64,000 bases of DNA from Lycium barbarum. Its lineage: Eukaryota > Streptophyta > Magnoliopsida > Solanales > Solanaceae. The position numbers were made by a program, and so were the translations under genes. Positions within the stretch are counted from its first letter, which is position 1. Each line of letters opens with the position of its first letter. Under the pieces are notes generated by a model, which worked only from the letters and a program-made list of their open reading frames with translations, searched no databases and had not been told where the DNA came from. The stretch spans positions 83,652,543 through 83,716,542 of the forward strand of contig NC_083346.1 in NCBI RefSeq assembly GCF_019175385.1, in the 5' to 3' direction. This document shows, one piece after another, positions 36,109-47,385 of this stretch.

Positions 36109-36144
36109 TTCTCCCCCCCTTAAGAACATTCGTCCTCGAATGTT
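36109..36144 (-). promoter_or_regulatory. D purine-tract inverted repeat and polypurine tract
   Basis: Minus strand: AACATTCGAGGACGAATGTT (36125-36144), then CTTAAGGGGGGAGAA running into the 3' LTR at 36108. Confidence 0.9.
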
Positions 36145-36315
36145 TAAAGTCTTCGGGGATTCTATAAAAATTTCGCCAGAGTCTCCCCTATTATATGACA
36201 CTACCATCCTGTCACAACAACCCAAATTATCATCGCCTCACAGGGCTACGTCACAATATCAACATATCTATGGCCACACACGACCAAAAGCAGGAAAAAG
36301 GAAATCATACATACC

Positions 36316-39300
36316 TCATACCGCTGATGTTTCATCTTGAATCTCTCCCAAGGGCCGAAATAAATGAGGGTATCTGGATCGCATACTTTCTTCCGCTTCC
36401 CATGTCATTTCTTCTCGTTTACTGCTTCTCCATAAAACCTTAACTGAAGCCACTTCTTTGTTTCTAAGCCTCCGTACTTGCCTATCTAGTATGGCAATGG
36501 GCACTTCTTCATAAGTCAACTTTTCCGTCACTTGTACATCATTTATTGGCACAATCTTAGTAGGATCTCCTACACATTTCCGAAGCATCGAGACATGGAA
36601 AACTGGATGGACTGACTCCAATCCGGAGGTAGATCTAATTCATAGGCCACTTTGCCCACCTTGCGCACAATCTCATAAGGTCCAATGTACCGGGAACTAA
36701 GCTTCCCCTTCTGCCAAATCTCATTACACCTTTCATCGGTAACACTTTCAAGAATACCCAATCTTTCACTTGGAACTCTAAGTCTCTTCGGCGATTATCC
36801 GCATAGGACTTTTGATGACTTTGGGCGGCTAATAACTGATCTTGTATGAGCTTGACTTTCCCTATGGCTTGCTGGACCAAGTCTGGCCCTATCAATCTAG
36901 CCTCTCCTGTTTCAAACCACCCAATTGGGGATCTACACTTTCGCCCATATAAAGTTTTATACGGTGCCATTTGAATGCTAGAATGATAACTGTTATTGTA
37001 AGCAAATTCAATGAGTGGCAAATGGTCATCCCAATTTCCTCCAAAATCTATCATACATGCCCGCAACATATCTTCAAGAGTCTGAATGGTACGCTCGGCT
37101 TGTCCATCAGTCTGCGGGTGAAATACCGTGCTGAGGTGCACTTGGGTTCCCAACCCCTCTTGGAAAGACTTTCAAAAATTAGCCATGAACTGATTTCCTC
37201 TGTCCGAGATAATAGATACTGGGACACCATGGAGTCTTACTATCTCTTTAAGATAAAGCTTTGCATAATCTTCTGCCACATACATCGTTCTGACCGGTAA
37301 GAAATGAGCTGACTTTGTGAGTCGATCCACAATCACCCATATGGAATCATACTTACGTCGAGAACGGGGTAAGCCTGAAATGAAGTCCATGTTAATCACT
37401 TCCCATTTCCAAGTTGGGATTTCTATAGCTTGCAACAATCCACCCGGCTTTTGGTGCTCGATTTTCACTTGCTGGCAATTAGGACATTGAGCTACGAATT
37501 CCGCTATATCTTTCTTCATTCCATTCCACCAATATATAGACTTAAGGTCATGATACATCTTCATCGCTCCGAGGTGGATAGAGTAGCGGGAACAATGGGC
37601 TTCCCTCATTATTTGGTGGCGTAACTCTGCCACATCGGGAACACATAACCTGCCTCGACAGCGGAGAACTCCGTCTCCTGAAATGTCAAATGATGACTCC
37701 TCTTTCTGGGGGAGTGTATCTCTGTACTGCATTAGCATGGAATCTTCGTATTGTCGCTCTTTCACTTCTGCTACTAGCGACGAGACTGCTGAATTCTGAA
37801 TAGTAGCTCCCCGGCTACCTGAGTCCACCACTCGAACTCCTTGGCTAGCTAACTGCTGGAGCTCATGGGCCATTTCCCTCTTCTCTGGCTGCACATCGCA
37901 TAAACTTCCCATGGATCTACGGCTAAGAGCATCAGCCACAACATTTGCTTTCCCGAGATGATACAGGATGTCAACATCATAGTCTTTCAATAATTCCAAC
38001 CACCGCCGCTGTCACAAATTCAATTCTTTCTGCTTGAAGATATACTGAAGGCTCTTATGATCTGTATAAATATCCACATGGACACCATACAAATAATGTC
38101 TCCACATCTTTAATGCGTGAAATATTGTAGCCAATTCAAGATCATGGGTTGGATAATTCTTCTTATGTTTCAGTAACTGTCTTGAAGCATACGCAATCAC
38201 CTTACCATGTTGCATCAACACACAGCCTAGCCCAACACTTGAAGCGTCACAGTACACAACATAACCTTCCGATCCTTCTAGAAGTGTCAGGACTGGGGAA
38301 AAAGTTAATCTATCCTTTAGCTCTTGGAAATCACGCTCACAAGCATCTGTCCATTGAAATTTGGCTGATTTCTGGGTTAACTTCGTGAGTGGTGCAGAAA
38401 TAGAGGAAAAGCCTTCTACGAACCCCCTGTAATAACCTGCTAAGCAGAAAACTACGAACCTCCATAAGAGTTGTAGGCCTTGGCCAAGTCTTCACGGCCT
38501 TAATCTTCTGGTATCTACCCGAACACCATCGACTGAAATGATATGCCCTAGAACGGTCACTGAGTTCAACTAAAACTCACACATAGAAAATTTGGCAAAT
38601 AATTCTCGAGTTCGAAGAACTCCGAGGACAATACGCAAATGATCCGCAAGTTCTGCCTCGGATCTAGAATACACCAAGATATCGTCAATAAATACGATCA
38701 CAAATAAATCCAGGAAAGGCCTGAAAAAATTATTCATCAGATCCATAAATACTGTCGGTGCATTAGTTAGCCCAAACTACATTACCCGGAACTCAAAATG
38801 ACCATATCTTGTTTTGAAGGCTGTCTTAGGGATATCTTTCTCCCTAACTCTCACTTGGTGATACCCGGACCTCAAATCTATCTTTGAAAACCATTTGGCA
38901 CCTTGTAATTGATCAAATAAATCATCAATCCTCGGAAGAGGATATTTATTCTTAATCGTCACCTTGTTCAATTGCCGATAATCAATGCACATTCTCAAGG
39001 AGCCATCTTTCTTTCGAACGAACAATACGGGTGCTCCCCACGGGGATGAACTAGGCCTAATAAAGCATTTTTCAAGCAAGTCTTTCAATTGCTCCTTCAA
39101 CTCTTTCAATTCTGCGGGAGCCATTCTATAGGGAGGAATAGATATAGGCTTAGTTCCTAGCAACACATCAATAGCAAAATCAATCTCTCGCTCGGGAGAA
39201 AGGCCTGGAAGCTCTTCCGAGAACACATCCGGAAATTCATTTACTATGGGAACTGACTGAAGAGTCGGCGATTCAGCTTCTACATCTCGAACCCGAACTA

Positions 39301-39760
39301 GATGATAGATGCAACCTTTCGTGATCATTTTCCTTGCCTTTAGATAGAAAATAAACCTACCTTTTGGTGACGCCGTGTTCCCCTTCCATTCTAAAACTGG
39401 TTCTCCCGGAAATTGGAAACGAATAATTTTCATTCTACAATCAACATTGCCATATCAAGAAGCCAATCAATCCATGCCCATGACAACATCAAAATCCACC
39501 ATTTCTAGCTCATGCAAATCAATCATGGTACGACGATCACAAATCATAATTACACAATTTATATATACTCAGCTAGCTATTACCGATTCACCCACGGGTG
39601 TAGACACCTCAAAAGGTTTAATCAACTCCGGTTCGACTCTAAATCGACCCGCAACATACGGAGTAACATATGACAAGTTGGAGCCCGGATCAATCAAAGC
39701 ATATACATCATGAGAGAATACAGATATTATACCTGTAACCACGTCAGGGGAAGACTTAAG
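36316..39760 (-). pseudogene. D pol: protease-RT-RNase H-integrase-chromodomain (broken)
   Basis: Reads leftward. Protease (ALIDPGSNLSY near 39690); RT with [18 protein letters not shown] (about 38960-39010) and FIDDILVY near 38680; RNase H with [10 protein letters not shown] near 38250 and [10 protein letters not shown] near 38040; integrase HHCC finger to CPNCQQVK (about 37470); SDRGNQF near 37205; QTDGQAER near 37110. The chromodomain is complete (AILDRQVRRLRNKEVASVK to MTWEAEESM) and ends with the stop at 36316. Stops lie near 39565, 39455, 38777 and 38010. Frameshifts fall near 36715 and 36625, and the segment 38380-38600 is degraded. Confidence 0.9.
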
Positions 39761-41118
39761 GTCTTGGCGTCCAGCCAAAGCATAAACACGGTGCTGAGGA
39801 CCACTGGAACTGGGAGCTCTCCCTCTACCTCTACCATGGCCGACGGGCGCATGTGAACCTGGCCCCATAGGGCGTACAGATGCTGAAGACCCGGCTACCG
39901 ACCCTGAAGGCTGGGTCCTACCTTTACCATGAACTGAGGGGCAATCACGCATGATATGGCCTGGTCGACCACATGAATAGCAAACATCCGAACCCAATCA
40001 GCATCGACCCCAATGCAACTTCCCACACTGGGAACATCGTGGTGCGGGTGGCCTTGCCTGACCCGAATTATCTCTTAACTGAGACCCCGAATAACTCTGA
40101 CTGGACCCGGAATGAGTAGATCTGTCGAATCTCTGGCCTGAAAACCGTGGAGGTGCACTGGTCATAGAATAGCCTGAATGCCTGCGAAACTGCTGCCTGT
40201 GCTCACCTCTAAACTCACTCGTCAGACCCAAAGATCTAGCCCTCTTACCATATCCCCTATCTTGCTCGCGTTCACTTCTTTGTTGTTGCAAGCTTTCTTC
40301 TAAGTTCTGAGCAAGGGCCTGAATGCGTGCAATATCCATATTGTCCTGAAGGGACGCAGTCAAGCACCTATCCATCAAATGTGGCCCTAGGCCTTTCACA
40401 AATCGGTGTACCCGGTCACCCATATCCGTTACCATGGCCGAAGCATACCTAGCCAAGGAATTGAAGCGGAGACTATACTCTAAAGCACTCATGCTACCTT
40501 GCCTCAAATTTAAAAACTTATCGACTCTAGCTCGCCGAACTTCTGGAGGCATGTAATGTCGGAGAAAAGCATCAACAAACTCTTGCAATACCGGGGGAGG
40601 TGCATTGGCTCCCCGTGAAGCCACCCAAACCGTATACCATGGGATCGAGACCTCTCTCAATCTATATGACGCTAGCTCCACCTATTCGGTGTCCAAAGCA
40701 TGTATCAATCGGAGCGTCCTCAACATACCATCAATGAAATCCTGAGGGTCCTCCTCTGGCTTTGATCCAAAGAATTCCGGAGGTTCAAGGTAATGAAATC
40801 ACGGGCTCTTGCACTAACAGCCCTATCACCTTGCCCTGAACTTTGCCTCTGAGTCTGGGCCGCAACCAATTGAGTCAGTAAATTAATGGCCTCTTTCACA
40901 TCTTGGCCCGAAGCATCCGGTGGAGGAGCTGGAGGTGCTGGAGCTGGGGCTGAGGCTCCTTCACGCTCCTCTAATATACGCACTGAACGGGGGGACTGGG
41001 ATTGAGCCGTACTCTGGGACTCACTTTCCTCTACTACCGGTGGCGGTGCTCTTTCAGCCCGCTTTTCTGCCACCGTCTTGCCCTTTTGGGCTGCTGTAGC
41101 CTTTCTCTTTATAGGCAT
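39761..41118 (-). pseudogene. D gag (frameshift and stops)
   Basis: Starts MPIKRKATAAQKGKTVAEKR at 41118. It is open to about 40785, where one base is lost in the NPPEFF region and shifts the frame. A stop near 40682 replaces the Ser of DTESVELAS. It is open again through LASYRLREV and RFNSLARYA to the stop at 39998-40000 (Arg to TGA). The zinc knuckle CYSCGRPGHIMRDC follows at about 39943-39985. Unlike A and B, the bases before its ATG read GTATGTAAGAA, so the acceptor-like CAG is gone. Confidence 0.88.
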
Positions 41119-41311
41119 TTCTTACATACACAACACACGATTAAGGAACAAGAATTTCTTACATCATAGCTCTATCGCACGATTCTTACGAAGAAAGAAG
41201 GTCATTCATTCCTATAATGTCTGCAGCTTCTTGTTTATAAGTGTGGCGCGCAACACACCCATAATCAAGACTCTACTAGACACGGCTCGTAGACACACCC
41301 TAGGACTGAAC

Positions 41312-41324
41312 TGCTCTGATACCA
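41312..41324 (-). promoter_or_regulatory. Primer binding site of D
   Basis: Minus strand TGGTATCAGAGCA, four bases inside from the 5' LTR. Confidence 0.9.
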
Positions 41325-41328
41325 CTTT

Positions 41329-43856
41329 TGTCACAACCCGTCTAGAGGGCCGCGACGAGCACCCGGTGCTAGCCCACCCGGGCGCCCCTTAACTTACACT
41401 TATGCTTACATCTAGGTGAGCCATACAATTAAACATATGAATCTATTCGTTCATCATACTAGTCCCATTGGACGACAATGCCTTTATATAATGATTGGCA
41501 TCTAGGCCACAACAACGTACATGAGTCGTCAAGGCTATCAAAATGATATACAAAAAATATAGGCCGACAAGGCCAGACATATCTAACCATATCCACGTGA
41601 CTACGAGCCACTAAGAAGAGTATAACATATCACATGAGCGGGACAGGACCCCGCTATGCCCATAATTATGTACACAAAAGAATAAGTACCCAAAAGCTGT
41701 GGCTCCAAATGAAATGGAGCTCTACTATGTAATCTCTGAGGAAGCAGCTATGGATCAAGCCTGTCTCCCCGTGCACCTGCGGGCATGACGCAGCGTCCAC
41801 AAACAAAAGGGACGTCAGTACGAAAAATGTATTGAGTATGTAAAGCATGATCAATATCAATATAGAAGCATAAGTAGCAACATAAGAAATAGCATAGAAT
41901 GGGAGATGGCAATAACATCGTCATATGCACTTGTCTTTCATAGGAACTTTCCATTGCTAATACGTATTTGTGTACATACAACATTATCCGTATTCCATAA
42001 TAGTACCCGTACCATATTTGTGCTCGTATTCGTATACATGCCCTTATTCACATTCATATACATGGTCGTATCATATTCATATTCACGTCATATACATAAT
42101 CATATTATATACATAACATTTACATAGCATAACCGACCACGTAGGATCGGTGTTTCATACATACTTGGCCAACCAAGGCTCAAGGTTACTCATACCTGGC
42201 CCTACCAAGGCTTCAGGGTTACATCTACCTGGCCCTACCACGGCGTCAGGGTTGTCCGTACCATCTGCAGAGGTGTGCGCATGTTTCGTAATCGTATACA
42301 TACTTATTTACATATCATACCGGGCCTCATAAGCTCGGGGTTCCATAATATTCATACATAGGTACATACATATACTAGCTCATAAGCATCATTTCTATTA
42401 ACATCATTATCATCATCGTCATCATTATCGTCATTCGTCACATTTGCCTTAATGGGGCTACTCGTCATACGAGAAATTTAGTACAATCGTAGCATATCGA
42501 GGATCATAAGCTTAGTAGCTTTGAAGATAGAAGCATTTGGAGAACATCATAAGCTCGTAAAAGATTTAGATGATTGGCCAAAGAACCATGCCTTATGAAA
42601 GAAGGGTTAGCCTTACATACCTTTCCGTTCAACTATTTACCAATTGCGCTTTCTCCTCCAATGCTAGCGTTTCTACCTTCATTAAAGTCATACTATCGTT
42701 AGAATCGACAACTAGCACACATGGCTAAAGCTAGAGAAAATCGGACAGCATCTCCTCCATAACGTATCTCAACTCCCAAACGTCAATAATAAATTCACGA
42801 TGCCATAACAATAGCCACTACTCATTCACATTATCCATATTTCTAGGCTTACATTCAATTCATCCATAACCATGGCTATAACACACAACTATGTCCATTC
42901 ACGTACATTGCTCATCTCATGCTCTTAACATCATTTATAACACATTTACATCACAATACATCAAGACTCATAACTCAATTCAAACTATTTCTCCAAATGT
43001 CACTATTCATCATTCATGACCCATTTTCCTATACTCATCTAATGTCCAAGCATTTGACTCTCAAATACCTTAAACAACATATAAATACCATAAATCTTAC
43101 CTTAGATGTTGTAGGAACGAGTCGTGGTTGATAATACTCCACTTTGAGCAAAACCCTAGTTTATCTCCATTTGGATTTCTTGACCTTGGATGATCTTGAT
43201 GCTTTTCTTACACTTGATTCCCTTGATTTATGTTGTTGATCACCAAATATCCTTGAGCTCTTGTGGAATATATGTAGAGAGATGTTCTAGAGAGAAGGGG
43301 TGTGATGTTAAGTGAAATGAAATAAGCCTTGGTCCCCTTATTTAATGACTTAAAAATCTTATTTGAAGTGCACAGTGGTCGTAAACTTGGTTTACGGTCC
43401 GTATACCAGTTTACGGACTGTCCTTCGTGGTCGTATTTAATCATATCATAACCAGAATCTCAAACTGAGATGTGGTGATTTACGGACACAGTTTACGGGC
43501 CGTAAACCACTTTACGGTCCGTATTTTGGGTCGTATTTAACCATTTGCTCATTTGGCAGAAAGTTGAAGTTTTGCAAGCCAAAATACGACATGGCAGTTT
43601 ACGGACCGTATACCACTTTACGGTCCGTATTTCACTTTACGACCAACTGGCCAGAATGCAAACCTGCAACTTTTCACATTTCCAAAACCTATAATTATTC
43701 ATTATGGAGCATAACCTATCTCTTATTGCAATTGCCTTCGGAATCTTACTTAGGGTCATCAAATGTTATCTCTTACTCATGAAAACATCGGATACTCGTA
43801 CTCCTCGCGGGTCCATTCACTTGGACAACAATGGAGGATTTTTCCGAGGTGTAACA
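41329..43856 (-). repeat. D 5' LTR
   Basis: 2528 bp, TGTCACAACCCG...GGTGTAACA on the plus strand. It contains the palindrome cluster at about 43375-43640, a donor-like AAG|GTAAGAT (minus, GT at 43100-43099) and three units of the ~33-bp tandem repeat at 42165-42262. Confidence 0.92.
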
Positions 43857-44642
43857 GCTGCGTATGATTCCACCGCGCCTATATGGCCGGGCATATCACC
43901 GCTAATACGGGCTGCTATGTTTACATCGATCTTAGAGGGCCGGGCATGATCACCACTAGTGGGCGGAATATGAGGGTTACCCGGACGCGGGTAACGACGC
44001 GGATTACGATGTGAGGATGTATGTGATGACGTATATGACGTATATGATGATGTATGTGATGATGTATGGGATGTGATAGCATGTATACTATGATTATGTA
44101 AAATGCGATATATGTAGAGAGTATGTTGTCTATGATATACATTCAGGTTATATCCTTCTCTCATGATTCCTGATCCCTCTATTATGTTTGTTTATTTCAT
44201 TCCTGCCTTACATACTCAGTACAATATTCGTACTGACGTCCGTTTTCTTTGGACGTTGTGTTCATGCCCACAGGTAGAAAGGATGGAGATCTTGCTCCAG
44301 ATTCTTAGAGACTGTTAGCTGACTGAAAGCACCCCATTGTCCTGGAGGTGCCTATGATGATTCTTTTGTGCACAATTGTAGATGTCATCTCATAGAGGCT
44401 CGTAGATACTCAATGTGAGTCATGTGGTTTCACGGCGTGGTCATTGTGTAAATATATACATATATATTATTTTGCTAGCCTAAGGGCTCATGTGTATAAA
44501 AACATTATGTTTCTAAAGGAAAACGGGTTTTCTTATAAATCGAGCATGAATCTGATAAATGATTGTTAAATAAGCCTAAGGAGTACTAGTACGAGCGGTT
44601 AGCCCCGGGTACCCGTCACGGCCCCCTAGCCGGGTCGTGACA

Positions 44643-47184
44643 TGAATAAGGTGACGATTAAGAATAAATATCCTCTTCCGAGGATTGATGATTTATTTGA
44701 TCAATTACAAGGCGCAAAATGGTTTTCAAAGATTGATTTAAGGTCCGGGTATCATGAAGTGAGAGTTAGGGAGAAAGATATCCCTAAGACAGCCTTCAGA
44801 ACAAGATATGGTCATTTTGAATTCTGGGTAATGTCATTTGGGCTAACTAATGCGTCGGCAGTGTTTATGGATCTGATGAATAATGTGTTCAGGCCTTTCC
44901 TGGATTTATTTGTGATCGTATTTATCGACGATATCTTGGTGTATTCTAGATCCGAGGCAGAACATGCGGATCATTTGCATACTGTCCTTAGAGTTCTTCG
45001 GACTCGAGAGTTGTTTGCAAAATTTTCCAAATGTGAGTTTTGGTTGAACTCAGTGGCATTTCTGGGGCATATTGTTGCAGCCGATGGTATTCGAGTGGAT
45101 AGTCAAAAGATTGAGGCCGTAAAGACTTGGACAAGGCCCACAACTCCTACGGAGGTTCGTAGCTTTCTGGGCTTAGCAGGTTGTTACAGGAGGTTTGTTG
45201 AAGGTTTTTCTTCTATTTCTGCACCACTCACAAAGTTGACCTAGAAATCGGCAAGGTTTCAATGGACAGATGCTTGTGAACGCAGCTTCCAAAAGTTAAA
45301 AAGTAGATTGACTTCCGCCCCGGTCTTGACACTTCCAGAGGGATTGGAAGGATATGTTGTCTATTGCGATGCTTCTGGTGTTGGGCTAGGCTGTGTATTG
45401 ATCCAACATGGCAAAGTGATTGCGTATGCTTCAAGGCAATTGCGGAAACATGAGCAGAATTATCCAACCCATGATTTAGAATTGGCCGCAGTGGTTCATG
45501 CGTTAAAGATATGGAGACATTATTTATATGGTGTCCATGTGGATATTTATATAGATCATAAGAGTCTTTAGTATATCTTCAAGCAGAAAGAGTTAAATTT
45601 GCGGTAACGACGATGGTTAGAGTTGTTTAAAGATTATGATGTTGATATCTTGTATCACCCCGGAAAGGCAAATGTTGTAGCGGATGCTCTTAGCCGCAGA
45701 TCTATGGGAAGTTTATGAGATGTACGACCAGAGAAAAGAGAAATTGCCCGTGAACTCCAGCAGTTAGCTAGCCTAGGAGTCCGAGTAGTGGACTCAGGTA
45801 GCAGAGGAGCTACTATTCAGAATTCAGCAGTCTCGTCGCTAGTAGCAGAAGTGAAAGAGCGACAATATGAGGATTCCATGCTAATGCAGTACAGAGATAC
45901 ACTCTCTCAGAAAGAGGAGTCGCCATTTGATATCTCAGGAGATGGAGTTCTTCGATGTAGAGGCAGATTATGTGTTCCCGATGTGGCAGGTTTACGCCAC
46001 CAGATATTGAGAGAGGCTCGTTGTTCCCGTTATTCTGTTCAACCCGGAGCGACAAAAATGTATCATGATCTTAAGTCAATGTATTGGTGAAAATGTATCA
46101 TGATCTTAACATGGACTTCATTTCAGGCTTACCCCGTTCTCGACGTAAGTATGATTCCACATGGGTGATTGTGGATAGACTCACAAAGTCAGCTCATTTC
46201 TTACCGGTCAGAACGACCTATGTGGCAGAAGACTATGCAAAGCTTTACCTTAAAGAGATAGTGAGACTCCATGGTGTTCCAGCGTCCATTATTTCTGATA
46301 GAGGGACTCAATTCACAGCCAATTTTTGGAAGTCTTTCCAAGAGGGTCTAAGGACCTAAGTGAACCTTAGCACGACATTTCACCCACAGACCGATGGGTA
46401 AGCTGAGCGCACCATTTAGACTCTTGAAGATATGTTGCGAGCATGTATGCTAGATTTTGGAGGAAATTGGGATGATCATTTGCCACTCATTGAATTTGCT
46501 TACAATAATAGTTATCATTCTAGCATTCAAATGGCACCACATGAAGCTTTATATGGGCGAAAGTGTAGATCCCCAATTGGGTGGTTCGAAACAGGAGAGG
46601 CCAGACTGATAGGGCCAGACTTGGTCCAACAAGCCATAGAGAAAGTCAAGCTCATACAAGATCGGTTATTAGCAGCCCAAAGTCGTCAAAAGTCCTATGC
46701 GGATAATCGCCGAAGAGACTTAGAGTTCCAAGTGAAAGATTGGGTATTCTTGAAAGTGTCACCGATGAAAGGTGTAATGAGATTTGGCAAAAAGGGGAAG
46801 CTTAGTCCCCGGTACATTGGACCTTATGAGATTGTGCGCAAAGTGGGCAAAGTGGCCTACGAATTAGATCTACCTCCGGATTTGGAGTCAGTTCACCCAG
46901 TTTTCCATGTCTCGATGCTTCGAAAATGTGTTGGAGATACTAGGATCGTGCCAATAAGCGATGTGCAAGTGACAAAAAAGTTGACTTATAAAGAAGTGCC
47001 CATTACCATACTAGATAGGCAAGTACGGAGGCTTAGAAACAAAGAAGTGGCCTCAATTAAGGTTTTATGGAGAAGCAGTAAACGAGAAGAAATGACATGG
47101 GAAGCGGAAGAAAGTATGCGATCCAGATACCCTCATTTATTTCAGCCCTTGGGAGAGATTCAGGATGAAACATCAGCGGTATGA
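44643..47184 (+). pseudogene. A pol, remainder: RT, RNase H, integrase, chromodomain (broken)
   Basis: Resumes A's RT at [28 protein letters not shown] near 44926; RNase [11 protein letters not shown] near 45363; integrase begins HQILREARCSRYS near 46000. At 46080-46110 the second half of the HHCC finger and the linker are deleted and replaced by a repeat of ATGTATCATGATCTTAA, which also stands at 46057. Catalytic text MDFI, SDRG (near 46300) and QTDG (near 46390) remain. The chromodomain ends at 47184. Stops include TAG near 45241, TAG 45569, TAA 45605, TGA near 45717, TAA near 46357, TAA near 46399 and TAG near 46419. Confidence 0.92.
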
Positions 47185-47350
47185 GGTATGTATGATTTCC
47201 TTTTCATGCTTTTGGTCGTGTGTGGCCATAGATGTGTTGATGTTGTGACGTAGCCCTGTGAGGCGATGATATTTTGGGTTGTGGCAGGTTGGTAGTGCCA
47301 TATTATAGGGGAAACTCTAGCGAAATTTCTATAGAATCCCCGAAGACTTT

Positions 47351-47385
47351 AACATTCGAGGACAAATGTTCTTAAGGGGGGAGAA
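47351..47385 (+). promoter_or_regulatory. A purine-tract inverted repeat and polypurine tract
   Basis: AACATTCGAGGACAAATGTT at 47351-47370 (one G-to-A change breaks the perfect palindrome), then CTTAAGGGGGGAGAA before the 3' LTR. Confidence 0.88.

Larger units (their letters stand above)
34493..43856 (-). mobile_element. Element D: Tekay-type Gypsy retrotransposon, minus strand, in B's 3' LTR
   Basis: On the plus strand TGTCACGACC (34493) to GGTGTAACA (43856), with perfect TSD GCTGC at 34488-34492 and 43857-43861. The right LTR (41329-43856) is the 5' one, next to the primer site. gag then pol run leftward to the purine tract and a rearranged left (3') LTR. LTR text places D in the same family as A. 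Confidence 0.94.
15948..44642 (+). mobile_element. Element B: Tekay-type Gypsy retrotransposon in A's RT, itself split by C and D
   Basis: It is bounded by TGTTACACC (15948) and GGGTCGTGACA (44642), with perfect TSD TGAAT at 15943-15947 and 44643-44647. Order is 5' LTR, primer site, gag, pol with a large deletion, purine tract, 3' LTR. C sits in the 3' LTR at 23619-33224 and D at 34493-43856. Without them B is about 9.7 kb. Its LTR and Gag text differ from A, C and D (MPPKGRATAAQ start), so it belongs to a sister family. Confidence 0.93.
22490..44642 (+). repeat. B 3' LTR (in three pieces, with internal tandem duplication)
   Basis: Pieces 22490-23618, 33225-34492 and 43857-44642 join at the TSDs of C (AGTAG) and D (GCTGC). 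Compared with the 5' LTR, a segment of ~0.57 kb (from GTAATAGTGATGTG to the GAGGTGCCTATGA block) is present twice in tandem, with the join at about 34400-34406. D landed in the second copy. The LTR ends GGGTCGTGACA at 44642. Confidence 0.88.
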
